Positions 1 through 9,978 of a stretch of DNA of 64,000 nucleotides are shown piece after piece. Every line of letters starts with the position of its first letter. Within the stretch, counting starts at the first letter, position 1. This stretch comes from Stentor roeselii (lineage: Eukaryota; Ciliophora; Heterotrichea; Heterotrichida; Stentoridae). The stretch lies in assembly GCA_006503475.1 (NCBI GenBank), contig RSEH01000152.1, positions 51,571-115,570 of the forward strand, written 5' to 3'. The position numbers and the translations under genes are program-made. The notes under the pieces are model-generated. The model was not told the DNA's origin. It saw only the letters and a list, made by a program, of their open reading frames with translations, and ran no database searches.

Positions 1-1
1 A

Positions 2-1105
2 GAGAACCTAAAGCTAAAGCAAGAGCTTGAAGAAGCGATGCTAAAAATCAAAGAACTCGAAACTCAACTAAACGACTCAGACTCTCCAAAGATCTTAAAA
101 AAACCTACAAAAAAAATAGAAGAACTTCCTATTGAAGAGAAAAAACTCGACCCATTCGAGCCTCTTCCTGAGATTGAAAAAAAAAACAATGAAGTAGGAG
201 TTTCTTACGACTCAAGCAAACTAAGAAGCACTCTTCATCACATTGACTTAGAAGAAATGTCAAGAGCTCTTGCAAAGGTCGTCGTTAAAATCGTCATTCA
301 TGGAATGGAAGTCGAAAAAAATCGCAATCTCGGACCAGACCTCAGAGAAAGTCTTGCAAGTCTTCCTGACCTTTACGAAGACTACAAAAAAGATACTGTT
401 AAGTCAAAAAGTTCTCTTCTTTCCTCAATCGGGACTTATTCAATGGACTACTCGTTGGACTCAGTACATCCTATAGTCGAACTCAGTCAAATCACAGAAA
501 AAAGCTTTGAAGGGTCACCCGCTAAAGGCTTTGTTGAAGCTGGAGATGTTAAAGTCCCGAAAGATATTCAAGAAGTTTTTAATGTTCAGTTCGATGACTA
601 CAACTGTTTTGCTGGAATTCCTCCGAATGAAGAAGAAATTTATAACTTCTGTAAAAATGTCATCGCTCGTAGTAGAATGGAAAAAGAAGTAAGTATTTTG
701 TGTCTGATTTACATGGAACGGTTCATTGAAAAGACAGGGATTTACGTCAGTGAAAAAAATTGGAAAAAGTTGCTTTTTATGTGTCTTGTCCTTGCTAGTA
801 AGATTTGGGATGATGAGTCTTATGAAAATGTCCACTTTGCACAGGTTTTCAGCATTATTACATTGAGAGAGATAAATGCTATGGAACTTGTATTTTTAAG
901 CATGATTGATTATGAGGTCAATATTAAGAACAGTGATTATGCGAAGTATTATTTTATTTTAAGGACTTGTGCACAGAAGAATAATAAAAGCTTTCCGTTG
1001 AAACCACTTGATGTTGACCTTGTTCTTAAATTGCAGCATAATTCTAATAATGCTGAAGTTGCTTTGAAGGAAAAAATGAGTGATGCTTTAACTAAGACTA
1101 TGTAG
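2..1105 (+). CDS. Cyclin Y-like (PHO80-type) cyclin, 5' partial
   Basis: The frame is open to the left edge, so the start lies outside the window. The visible protein opens with a charged, heptad-like coiled-coil stretch, followed by a low-complexity acidic/basic region. The C-terminal half is a cyclin box: the helix containing LIYMERF, the segment WKKLLFMCLVLASKIWDDES and the ending DYAKYYFILRTCA match the cyclin Y/Y-like family, which typically carries LASKVWDD and YAKYYFDLR. Such cyclins bind and activate CDK14/16-type kinases. The gene ends at TAG. It faces a convergent degenerate copy of the neighbouring secreted-protein gene. The family assignment is fairly sure; the partner kinase is not visible here. 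Confidence 0.82.
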   Translation, partial: ENLKLKQELEEAMLKIKELETQLNDSDSPKILKKPTKKIEELPIEEKKLDPFEPLPEIEKKNNEVGVSYDSSKLRSTLHHIDLEEMSRALAKVVVKIVIHGMEVEKNRNLGPDLRESLASLPDLYEDYKKDTVKSKSSLLSSIGTYSMDYSLDSVHPIVELSQITEKSFEGSPAKGFVEAGDVKVPKDIQEVFNVQFDDYNCFAGIPPNEEEIYNFCKNVIARSRMEKEVSILCLIYMERFIEKTGIYVSEKNWKKLLFMCLVLASKIWDDESYENVHFAQVFSIITLREINAMELVFLSMIDYEVNIKNSDYAKYYFILRTCAQKNNKSFPLKPLDVDLVLKLQHNSNNAEVALKEKMSDALTKTM

Positions 1106-1130
1106 TTAATTTTTAAGTATCTAAATTAAG

Positions 1131-1405
1131 TTTCAAATCTGGATCGAAACCGCTGCAGTATTCTTTGATTGTATACTTTTGAAAATTCGACTTCTGTCTT
1201 TAAAACGAACTCATTGATACCAATACCACTTGGCCTGCCCCAGTCGTAAGTGTATCCAAGCCCGGTCCAAGCGTTATTTTTAAGGTTTCGGTATTTTCGT
1301 AGTTAAACTTCCAAGTCCTGCACATTCAGGTGAAATGCTCATTTGATATGTTTGTCTCGTCCTCTCCAAGTTGAACTACTTCTTCGTCTTCTGATTATTC
1401 AAAGT
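1131..1405 (-). pseudogene. Degenerate C-terminal copy of the secreted-protein gene at 1856-2683
   Basis: This stretch aligns along its whole length with 1858-2165, the C-terminal coding part of the intact gene. Shared runs include ctgccccagtc, aagtgtatcc and gtgaaatgctcatttg. It carries frame-breaking substitutions and small indels, and no open frame survives. With the cyclin relic just downstream, it is the remnant of one tandem duplication. Confidence 0.8.
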
Positions 1406-1499
1406 TCTTAAAAATTATTATCAGAATATCTCGTTTTATTGACTCATCTTTCGAAAGTTCAGATGTTTGAGCAACTATAATCTTAGCACCCTTGGAAGC

Positions 1500-1800
1500 T
1501 ATACAAGCTGTATGTTAGTATTCTCATAAGATCTGGGACGATGAGCTTTATATAAAATGACATTTTTAAAAGGTTTTAAGAATTTAATGAATGTAGAGAT
1601 GCATAAATTTAACTTATTTTTATATGATAGACTTTGTGGTTAGTATCAAGAATAGTTACTTATATAAAGAATAATGTATTATAGGATACTTATCAAAAAG
1701 AATAATAAATCTTTGGTTGAACCAATTGTTTTGATATTATTCATAAATACATAATAATTCTAAAATTCTTACTATTCTTGTGGGAAATACGTTTCATTAA
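1500..1800 (+). pseudogene. Degenerate 3' copy of the cyclin Y-like gene
   Basis: The sequence from about 1515 (ataagatctgggacgatgag) through the AT-rich end near 1800 follows the order of the cyclin gene at about 800-1080, including counterparts of the YEVNIKNSDYAKYY and KNNKSF segments. Many stops and indels are present. Only the 3' third of the gene is represented. Confidence 0.72.
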
Positions 1801-1855
1801 GGAACGTGTAAATTGACACTATATAAAATATTCTAACTACTCAATTTAGTAATTC

Positions 1856-2683
1856 TTAAGCATCTTGATTATCTTGCAAGAATGCTGGAGTTCGGCTATC
1901 GCAGTACTCATCAATTGTATATCTTCTATAAACGGTGATTTCAGCTCCTGATTTTAAAATGAACTCACTGAGTCCAACTCCATCTGTACTGCTGCCCCAG
2001 TCATAAGTGTACCCGAGCCCAGTCCAAGGATAATTTCTCAAAGTTTCAGTACTTCCGTAGTTATATCCCCAAGTTCTGCACATCCAGATGAAATGCTCAT
2101 TTGCTACGTTTATCTTTCCTTCTCCAAGCTGAATAACTTCTTCGTCGTCTGATGGGCAGTACCAAGGTGCATCTGGCTTAGTTGAACGAGCATTCGTCAC
2201 TGGAATTTCAGACACACACTGACTATCATAAATCTCTGGATCAGGGCATGGTCTGAACAACATAGAAATATCAGTATAAATCTCATAAATAGTATCAATC
2301 GGTTTATTTGGTGGAAGACCCAAAAGTTGAAGAACTCTTTTTGTTTTAGATTCAATAGTCGATTGACTGCAGGCATCTTTAAGTTCAGGATAGACTGTAT
2401 ACCATCCTTCTCTATCAGTTTTCACGACGTCGCCTTCAATCTTATTAAAACGACTGGATAACTCAGCACGAACAAGAAGAATCTTTCCTGTTGAATCGAA
2501 TGATAAAGTATCATCTCCCGGTCGAATTGCTCTTAAAGTATGTACCTCTTCTTGCCTCGATGGGTACTTGGCATTGTTAAGAGCCTTTGCGTAGTTCAAA
2601 CAGTCAACATCTCCATTACAATCTTCACCGTAGGAGGCGACATGAATAAAAACTAGCGAGAGTTGAACTAAATAGTAAAGCAT
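1856..2683 (-). CDS. Secreted protein of unknown function
   Basis: The product is 275 residues and begins with a hydrophobic segment of about 17 residues ending near SYGED, a good secretory signal peptide. The mature protein has several cysteines and aromatic clusters in the C-terminal half (WMCRTWGYNYGS, YPWTGLGYTYDWG), ending with an acidic tail. No catalytic motif is recognised. A decayed second copy of its C terminus lies at 1131-1405, so the cyclin plus secreted-protein pair was once duplicated. The ATG at 2683 is preferred because the signal peptide starts exactly there. Confidence 0.75.
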   Translation of the reverse strand: MLYYLVQLSLVFIHVASYGEDCNGDVDCLNYAKALNNAKYPSRQEEVHTLRAIRPGDDTLSFDSTGKILLVRAELSSRFNKIEGDVVKTDREGWYTVYPELKDACSQSTIESKTKRVLQLLGLPPNKPIDTIYEIYTDISMLFRPCPDPEIYDSQCVSEIPVTNARSTKPDAPWYCPSDDEEVIQLGEGKINVANEHFIWMCRTWGYNYGSTETLRNYPWTGLGYTYDWGSSTDGVGLSEFILKSGAEITVYRRYTIDEYCDSRTPAFLQDNQDA

Positions 2684-2930
2684 TTATAAAACGGATATGG
2701 TTCCATTAAAATTTTGATATAAATGTTTTGTCTTCGTAAAGTATAAGTATTTTTAGAATTTCTCCTGAATTATATGAAATATGAAAAATTTTTACTTAAT
2801 AATTATTTTATTATATAGAAACTAAGACTTACAATTTAAATGGATTTATTTTGGATTATTTTTGAATCATCAAGTGACATAATTGAAAGTTTCGTTATAC
2901 AAGACAAGATTTCCTTAAATAATATAAACA

Positions 2931-4115
2931 TTACTGCAATTCCGACTTCTTCTTATTAAATGAAATCCCAGTTTGAATCTCTTTAAAAACTCCCATCGAC
3001 TCCGACCTATTTTTCCTGATTTTTCCCGATCGAATCCTTTTAATTTCTTCTCTACAACCAGAATAAACCGCTTTAGTTTTCGCTTCTTTCGAGCAGTTTT
3101 CTTTCTTCGCCACAAAAGAAAGATTTCTTTTAATAACTTTTCCAATTTTCACCCGATTCACTTGACATTCCTTTCTGATCCTTTCCACAACTTTCGACTG
3201 AGAATCAAAAAAGTTCAAAGAAAGAGTTTCAGCAAATCGAAAAACTTTCAAAAAATCGATTTTTCCAGCACCTTTCATGGCAAGTCCAGTGAAAAACAAG
3301 GAAGTTAAGTAATTTAAAACCTTTTCCCAAATAGAATCCTTTGAAATTTCTGCATAAATCCCTGAAGCCCTGATTAAATTACAGGCCTGGCTGGTACTTC
3401 CCTGATAAAAACTTTCAAATTCAAGGTCAAAAGTCCAGTCAGGAAAGTTTAAAAGTCCAAGCATGGACCTCATTTTCATCTTTTTCATAACTTTTTTATC
3501 AACAAATCCAGAAACTTCCTCTAAAACCGGAGCAGCTCTTTTAAGTAAAACAATTTTTCCACTTTTTTTTAACTTTTCATTGATTTTCGTTATTTTCCTC
3601 TGAACTGCTTTTGAAGTGTTTTTAATGCAAAGACCTGAAAGTTTTTCACTTATTTGAAGAACTTCTAGAGCTTTAAGGAATTTGTTTTGTTTTAAAAGAA
3701 GGCTGGTGTATTGAAGGGAAAGCTTGCTGACGAAGTTTAGAGTTGAAATGCTGAGGTCTTGATTTTCTGTGAATTTTGGAAGAAATTCAGATGACCGCGC
3801 ATTGAAAAAACAGGCGTCGAAATAATTTTCAGCTTTTTTTAGGTCTTGTAGTCTGAATGTTAAGTACTGGGTGAGGGTGAAGGCGATGTTGTTGAGAACT
3901 GAAATTATTAGGTGCTTTTTTATGTACCCGCCTTGTGTGCTCAGAGATTCAAGAAGACTTTCGCATTGTTTTAAATGAAGAAAGGCTTCTTGGAAGAGAT
4001 GCTTTGATATCAGGGATAATGCGTGGGTCTCGTAGTTGGACACCAGAGCTGGAATCATGTCTTCTGTGATTCGGTCTGTTGAGTCGCTTAGTTCGGTTTG
4101 TATGGTGTTTTGCAT
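2931..4115 (-). CDS. TPR-like helical protein, paralogue of 5434-6633
   Basis: Translated from the ATG at 4115; in-frame upstream codons lack an ATG. The product is about 394 residues, mostly helical, with repeated helix pairs in the first 180 residues (for example NYETHALSLISKHLFQEAF) that look like degenerate tetratricopeptide repeats. The tail is very basic, rich in K, R and S. It shares layout and local similarity with the gene at 5434-6633: both start with an acidic stretch followed by an I-x-x-x-x-IP motif, have a conserved central helical part, and end in a basic tail. It is divergent from 4128-4697, with only 12 bp between the two start codons. Function unknown, probably a scaffold. 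Confidence 0.72.
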   Translation of the reverse strand: MQNTIQTELSDSTDRITEDMIPALVSNYETHALSLISKHLFQEAFLHLKQCESLLESLSTQGGYIKKHLIISVLNNIAFTLTQYLTFRLQDLKKAENYFDACFFNARSSEFLPKFTENQDLSISTLNFVSKLSLQYTSLLLKQNKFLKALEVLQISEKLSGLCIKNTSKAVQRKITKINEKLKKSGKIVLLKRAAPVLEEVSGFVDKKVMKKMKMRSMLGLLNFPDWTFDLEFESFYQGSTSQACNLIRASGIYAEISKDSIWEKVLNYLTSLFFTGLAMKGAGKIDFLKVFRFAETLSLNFFDSQSKVVERIRKECQVNRVKIGKVIKRNLSFVAKKENCSKEAKTKAVYSGCREEIKRIRSGKIRKNRSESMGVFKEIQTGISFNKKKSELQ

Positions 4116-4127
4116 TTCGTTATTATA

Positions 4128-4697
4128 ATGAATCTGACCGACCTTCCGCAAGTTGAAGTGCTTCGACCCTTAAAATACATGAGAGCCAGCCCCTTACCCA
4201 AGTCAATAAAATTTCCAAGCAGTTCATCTCACGAAAAAATGTTAAAACATCTCAAAAAATTAATTTCCAAACAAATCCGAATCCACAAAAAAGCCTCTAG
4301 CATCATAGACGACATCCCTCCAGACTCCTTTCAAAGTTCCTTAAAATTTCCGATTCGAACCTCTCGTTTATCCCCTCATCTCTCAAAACTTCCAAAGTTA
4401 GAGCCTCTTCCATCTCAAACCCCTCAACCCCGTTTAAAAAAATCATTAAAAAAGGCATGCGAGCCGTTGATGCAAGATTCAAATCCAATAACAGTTTTAA
4501 AAGTATATCAAAAAAAGCTTCAAAATCGTAAAGAAAATCAAAAAATCTCAAAAAAACACGTAGAAATCGGAATCGACACTAGAGAAATCTCATCATTCGA
4601 CGAAGAAACGAAAGACGACATGAAAGCAATGGGCTGGACAATAAAAGAACTTGAAGACTACCTTCCAAGAGTTCCAAAGATCGCACTGATTAATTAA
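4128..4697 (+). CDS. Small basic protein of unknown function
   Basis: The 189-residue product is lysine- and proline-rich with no recognised domain. The ATG at 4128 is chosen because it follows an AT-rich spacer; the upstream in-frame extension has no ATG and overlaps the divergent gene. The last 40 residues (around EISSFDEETKDDMKAMGW) are acidic and more ordered, and could be a binding peptide. The stop TAA is only 3 bp before the ATG of the next gene in the same frame. No 15-nt intron that would join the two was found. Confidence 0.65.
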   Translation: MNLTDLPQVEVLRPLKYMRASPLPKSIKFPSSSSHEKMLKHLKKLISKQIRIHKKASSIIDDIPPDSFQSSLKFPIRTSRLSPHLSKLPKLEPLPSQTPQPRLKKSLKKACEPLMQDSNPITVLKVYQKKLQNRKENQKISKKHVEIGIDTREISSFDEETKDDMKAMGWTIKELEDYLPRVPKIALIN

Positions 4698-4700
4698 AAC

Positions 4701-5426
4701 ATGTCGCTTCAAGATCTTCTTTCAGCCTCAGGCGCTGAAATCTTAGACACAAGTGGCAGAAAGATGTAAGAAAAAGTCAGAAAAGCAGAAACAATTCAGC
4801 AAAAAATCGACACAAGTCACCAAATTTCTTTTATTTTAAAGGAACTGAATGAACTTGAAGAAGATGAAAAGTCTGAATGGGTTGCAATGAGGAAGCTCAT
4901 CGGGAATAAGTATTACAAGGCGAAGAACTATGAAAAAGCGAAGGATTTTTACTTTGAAGCGATCACTGCCGCTGAGATAATCAAAGACCAGGACACGACA
5001 GTGACTGCCATGTGCAACATGTCAATGTGTCTTTTAAATCTACAGAATTTTTCATCGGCTCTTTCTATGTTGAATAAAGCTCTTGAATTACAACCGGCCA
5101 ATCCTCTGATATTTGAGAAAAGAGCGAGAATCTACTTATCTATGAACAGATTAGAACAGGCAGAAGTCGATATTCAATCAGGAAAAGAACTCAGTCAGTC
5201 AAAGTCAACAGACCTTAAATTCCAAGACCTTTCTGAAAAACTTAATACCGACAAAAAGAAACATAAAGAAATGTACCAAAAAATGATGAAAACTTCAAAA
5301 AAACAACAAGTTCATCTACCTTCTTGGATTAGTACTTTTCTTAAACCTGTTCTTTCTTTCATGTCGATTTTCGCGACTTTAAAAACTTTTTGCAACTGTC
5401 GAAGGAAAAAATCAAAAAAACTTTAA
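4701..5426 (+). CDS. TPR-domain protein (2 exons)
   Basis: join(4701..4765, 4781..5426), 236 residues. Exon 1 starts with MSLQDLLSASGAEIL; an in-frame TAA at the junction is removed by a 15-nt intron, giving a continuous helix into the TPR region. About residues 60-160 form three TPR units: the GNKYYKAKNYEKAKDFYFEA, MCLLNLQNFSSALSMLNKAL and RARIYLSMNRLEQAEVDI helices have the expected G/Y/A pattern. The C terminus has a hydrophobic stretch followed by cysteines and lysines (CNCRRKKSKKL), which may attach to membrane. TPR proteins of this size usually act as chaperone or assembly adaptors; the partner is unknown. Confidence 0.85.
4766..4780 (+). other. 15-nt intron
   Basis: GTAAGAAAAAGTCAG, phase 2, A at position 10. 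Removal deletes an in-frame TAA and keeps the TPR frame. Confidence 0.88.
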
Positions 5427-5433
5427 CTAATAA

Positions 5434-6633
5434 ATGGAAGAGTCTGAAACTTTGATATCTGAAAGAGAAATTCCTAGAATGCTTGCAGAATATCAGGTAT
5501 TTTCTTTAAACTGCATTTTGAATGGACAGCTTCAGCAAGGCTTTGAAATTTTGCAAAGAAGTTCAGAACTGATTCAAGCGGCTGTTTGTCAAGAGGCAGT
5601 AGTATCATCAGAGCTGATAATCCTAACAGAGCACACTCTGGCCTTTTATTATCACAGGTAAACATTAAGCAGTGTCGGGGATTCTGTGAACGAGGCGAAC
5701 AGTCTTAGAAAAACAATGCATTTATTTAAAAACTACTTAAAATCCCTTCCGAATTCCTTCTTGTCTAAACCGAGTAACAGGATTTTCAAAGCGCGAATCT
5801 TGTTAAATTTGCACTTTCAGCTACTTGCAGCTTATTCGAAATTAGAGATGTTTGAAGAGGCTTTTGTCAATGCGAGATCGGCTTTAAGAAGATGTCAGAG
5901 CATTGTTCATAACACCCTGAGAGCATGTCAAGACCACCTTCAACGGCATAAAGCGATGAGTGCCTCTTCCGTAATTCCCAATCAGTCAAAAAACCCTCAG
6001 TACATCCTTCTCGAGTCACCTCATTACCAGTTATTTCACAATCTTGTACTTAAAGCAATTCCTATTCTTTTATTCCTCGATGAAAAAACAAGCTTTGTAC
6101 CAAAAGTCACTCTTCCTCTTGAAAATGACGTAAAATTTGAAGACCTTACTAAAATTCAACCTTGGAACTTTGAGACCTTAGTTAAGGTGCCGGAAATGAT
6201 GGAAGAACTGGAAAGGGACTTGATGATTGAAAAGATTCTTTTTCAGGTCGCTGGACATTTTTTTCTTGGAAATTTGTTGAAAAGAAGTAGAAATGAAGAG
6301 TCTAGGATTGAAGCGAAAATTATGATGAAAAGGGCTTGGAGTATTACGAAAACTTTCTTGCCTGTTGATTCTTCTATTTTTTTAACGGTTTTTAAAACGA
6401 GGGAAAAGAAGACTGTTGTTAATAGGATTAGAAGTATCAGCAGAATCAGGACTAGTGGGAAAAGTGTCAAGTGTGAACAGAGGTCGGCTAGTAGTAATAA
6501 GTTCAGGACTTCACCTTCTAAGAAGTTTACTGAGACTTATAAGGAGATTAATGTCAATAAGGAGGAACAGGCTTCGGGAAATTTGGTTAGGAGGAAAATT
6601 GTAGGAAAGTTTAAGAAGATTAAACTTAAATAA
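5434..6633 (+). CDS. TPR-like helical protein, paralogue of 2931-4115 (2 exons)
   Basis: join(5434..5657, 5673..6633), 394 residues. The first exon ends in a frame that would stop at TAA; excision of a 15-nt intron joins ...FYYH to SVGDSVNEAN in frame. The protein is helical in the first 300 residues, with TPR-like pairs (LLAAYSKLEMFEEAFVNARS), and ends in a basic tail rich in arginine, serine and lysine, like its inverted neighbour. It starts 7 bp after the stop of the TPR gene upstream. No catalytic motif; likely a scaffold or microtubule/ciliary protein, which is inference only. Confidence 0.75.
5658..5672 (+). other. 15-nt intron
   Basis: GTAAACATTAAGCAG, phase 2, A at position 10. It ends CAG rather than TAG. 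Removal eliminates an in-frame TAA. Confidence 0.85.
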
Positions 6634-6848
6634 TGTATAATTGAAGTTTTTTTGGAAGAGTTGAGTGCTATAAAGATTTGGATTGTTTAGATTATTTCAG
6701 TGTTTAATAAGGTTTATTTTTGGTTAATTTAGACCTTTTATGATTTTATTAATTTTATCGAGGTTCTATAAATATCTAAATCCAATAAACTACTTACCAA
6801 TCTAAATCCAAACTAAACCCTCAACACTTAATTAATCTTAACTTAACC

Positions 6849-9800
6849 CTAACACCCAATCCAAGAATTTCTAAAATCATTTAACTTTTTCTCAGAATTT
6901 TCAGTGATTTTCTGAAACAAGCTATTTTTATCTTTACATAAAAAGCTTTCCCCATCACAAATCAAAACAGTATAATGTGCATAAAACGAAGTATTTAAAA
7001 TAAAGTCTTCATTTCCAGGTAAATAATAAAACCTATAAGAATTTTCAATCATAAAGCTTTTGACATGACTGAAGCTGACCAAGTCTTTCAAATAAGGATA
7101 AGCAATATCATTTCCCATATACAAATGAAACCTTTTAATAAAATTCTTGATTTCATCAAAAGTATTAATCTGAAGTCTCGTATTCAAAAAGTGTTTCTGA
7201 TACTTTTGAGCATTTTTCACCGTTAATTCATTAATTTTCTCAAAAGGACTTTCCACAAAAGTGACAGACATGATCTTAAAATCCGGATTCCAATGAATGC
7301 GAAAGACAGGTGCAGGATTACAGATATGAAAACAATCAGCAGAGTACATCTCTTCATTCTGACTGATTTTCATATACTTAGAAAATAGTCCTAACAACTT
7401 AGAACTGTTCTCATCACTTGCAAGGACCTGCAAAGCCCTGGCAGCACTGTTGACAAGTTTATCAAAACTGAAAAAAATAAAACTATCATTTCCTAGAGTC
7501 GTCCTGCACCGGTCTTCGAATCTTCCAGCTTCTAGGTTTCCCTTAAGCAGCATAAGAACAGCGTTTAAAAACTCTGAATAAATCTGTTCAACACTTAATG
7601 AAAACTGGTATTTTCCAAGTTCAACTTTTTTATACTCATAATCCACTCCAGAGTTAGAAAGAATCACTTTCACTTTTAGAAGTCTTTCATAAACATCGTA
7701 AAAAAAACGTAAAAAACAGAACAATTGAGAATTTCCATAAATAACAACATTTTCCTTTAATAATGGCAAAAATCTAGGAAAATCTTCTCTTACAAGTAAA
7801 ATCGGTTCTTGTACATTTTCAGAAATGGAATTTTCACCAACGTCATTAAAACTTTCACTTTTTATCCATTTTTCAATACTTTTCTTGCTGCTTTCCGCCC
7901 TTATACGATTTTCCAGTCTTTCTTCACTTGCCCTGTCGAATTTTCCATCAAAGAAATCTTCAACTTTTCTCCTAAGCACGTCTAAAGGCAAGTCAATTCC
8001 CATGACCTGATGAAAAACAATGAAAACCCACTTATCAAGTTTATCCTTTTCATTAAAACCATTTTTATCAGCAGCAACCAAACAAAGTCTAAGAGCATCA
8101 AGTAAAACATGTGAAGAAGTAAAAAGCAGTCGAAAATGAGGCAAAATGCAGAAATCAGGACAATTTGAATACTTCGGGTCAAGTTCTTCGAATTCAAAAA
8201 CAAGCTGATCTTTGAAGTCCTCTGAAATTTTATGAACAACACCTGCTGAGAGCCCTGCAAAGCTATTAAAAAACAAGGTGTTTCTTGATCCTCCTAAAAA
8301 CTCAAAGTTCTGTTGAGACATCTCTTTTCTTATAAACCTTCGAAGTAGTTCTCTTGACTCTTCTCGAGCAGAACAACGACTTTTCGCTTCTGAAATAAAA
8401 AACTTCGGATTCATCATTTTTTTTTCATGTTGTTTAAAGTAAAAACTTCGATGATCTAAACTTTTGTAAAAGTTTTTCTCTAAAGTTTCTTTCCAAATCT
8501 TCTCAGATTCTAAAACTATTGATTTTTTCCAGGTTTCCACCTTGGCCTTAATACGAGAAATGATGACTGATAAGGACCGAATTGGGTTTTCTTTAAGCAT
8601 TTCAAGTATTTTCATAGCATGTTCTGAATAAATCTGAAAAATCGGCTTAAGTCGAATTTTTGAGAAGATTTTCGGGTTTAATTGAAAATTTTTCTGATCT
8701 TCAGGAGAAAGAGCATTTGCATCATCCAGTGCTTTTTCAAGAAGTCTTAAAGTAAACAAAGCATTTTCAATAGTAAGTTCAATTTCAAACCGTTCATCTT
8801 CACATTTAAACAAAGCATCTTCAAACATATTTTTACGGAAGTTACGAAAACTGACATCTTCAGAGCCATGAGGCACGGAGACCCACTGTCCATTAATATC
8901 ATGACTTGGCTGGTCTCTTAATATTCTCGGTCTTTGAATTTCGAAGTAACTATGACCGTGTCTCTTGCTTTTTATTGAGTCGAAGTCAGACAAAGGACGG
9001 AAAAACCAGCCGGTTTTTCTTCGAGTTGACTCTCGAGTCGCAGTGATTTGCTTGAAGACTTCAAAAAGCTCTTTTAACTGACTTTGAATAAAACTTGTCA
9101 CTTCTCGATTGTCGTCTTTTGAGACCCGACGTGAATTATTCAGAAAATTTGAGAAGTCGTTTAAAGTAAACAAAGGCTCAACCATAGCGAAAAGTTCAGT
9201 TTTTGTTATCACGCAGTCAATGTAAAGTTCAAAAGACTTACAAAGCTCTAAGTAAAAGTCGCTTCCAGGCAAGGAGTTCAAGTCCATCACTTTTTTCAGT
9301 CTTTTGAAAAAATGTTCTTGTTTCAAGACAGGTTCTGAAATGACTTCTTTTAAAGTCTTTTCAAAAACTACTGGAGAATGACGAGATTTTAAAGTTTTTG
9401 AATGGACTTCAGAGTCAGATTCAGATAAACTAGAGCCTTCATTGTAATTCGGAAGGAAAGCTTTGAAGTTTTCAATTAACTCCGGGTAGCCTGTCATGAT
9501 ATTCTTGACTGCTTGATTGACTTCATCGATGGGCATCGCTTTGTCTTGGTACTTTTTCAGCACTTTGATGAATTCTGAATAAACTAAAGGGTTGTCCTTG
9601 GTTTCTTCCTTCACTCGCTTCATGTACTCGATTGCTTCTTGGTAATGAGGACGGGTTTCAATGTTCACTCGGAAGTTTGGAGGGATTAACTTGTTGAACT
9701 CGATTAAAAGTGTCTTTTGGCCTTTGAATAGGTCTTGAACGCTTTTACAAACGGTTTCAGTGTCAAGTCTGAATTTTTGTTACTTCTGGTCTTTGAAGGA

Positions 9801-9902
9801 TTTCATGATTTGAAGAAATTCTTCGTATTTTGTTGAACCTTCTGTAAACTTTTTACGAACTAAATGCAAAAATTTCTTGGCGTAGTCTACTCGTTTGTCC
9901 AT
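6849..9902 (-). CDS. SIN3: SIN3 family transcriptional corepressor (2 exons)
   Basis: complement(join(6849..9768, 9784..9902)), 1,012 residues. Exon 1, ahead of an in-frame TAA, encodes the start of PAH1 (VDYAKKFLHLVRKKF), and the 15-nt intron joins it to VCKSVQDLFKGQKTLLIEF, giving a full PAH1 at about residues 5-70. PAH2 follows at about 80-146 (AIEYMKRVKEETKDNPLVY) and a third PAH-like segment near 212-257. Then comes the Sin3 corepressor region with the characteristic FEDALFKCEDERFEIEL near residues 350-370. SIN3 scaffolds histone deacetylase complexes in the nucleus, with PAH domains binding repressor peptides and the central region binding the deacetylase. The C terminus is divergent. 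Without exon 1 the gene would lack half of PAH1. Confidence 0.93.
9769..9783 (-). other. 15-nt intron in SIN3
   Basis: GTAACAAAAATTCAG on the minus strand, phase 2, A at position 10. It lies inside PAH1; removal deletes a TAA and restores the domain. Confidence 0.93.
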
Positions 9903-9978
9903 TTTTTAATTATAGATTAATTGGAATGATGTAGAATGATTTCAGGGGGTTAAGTGAAAAGTCTTGGAAGTTGAAGGA

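Noticed and set aside
4128-5426. One fused gene across the TAA at 4695-4697
   Set aside because: The frames agree and the gap is 3 bp, but no GT...AG of 15 or 16 nt spans the stop. Kept as two genes.
6839-6858. CCCTAACA-like telomere repeat
   Set aside because: Only one copy, and it overlaps the end of the SIN3 coding sequence. Chance match.
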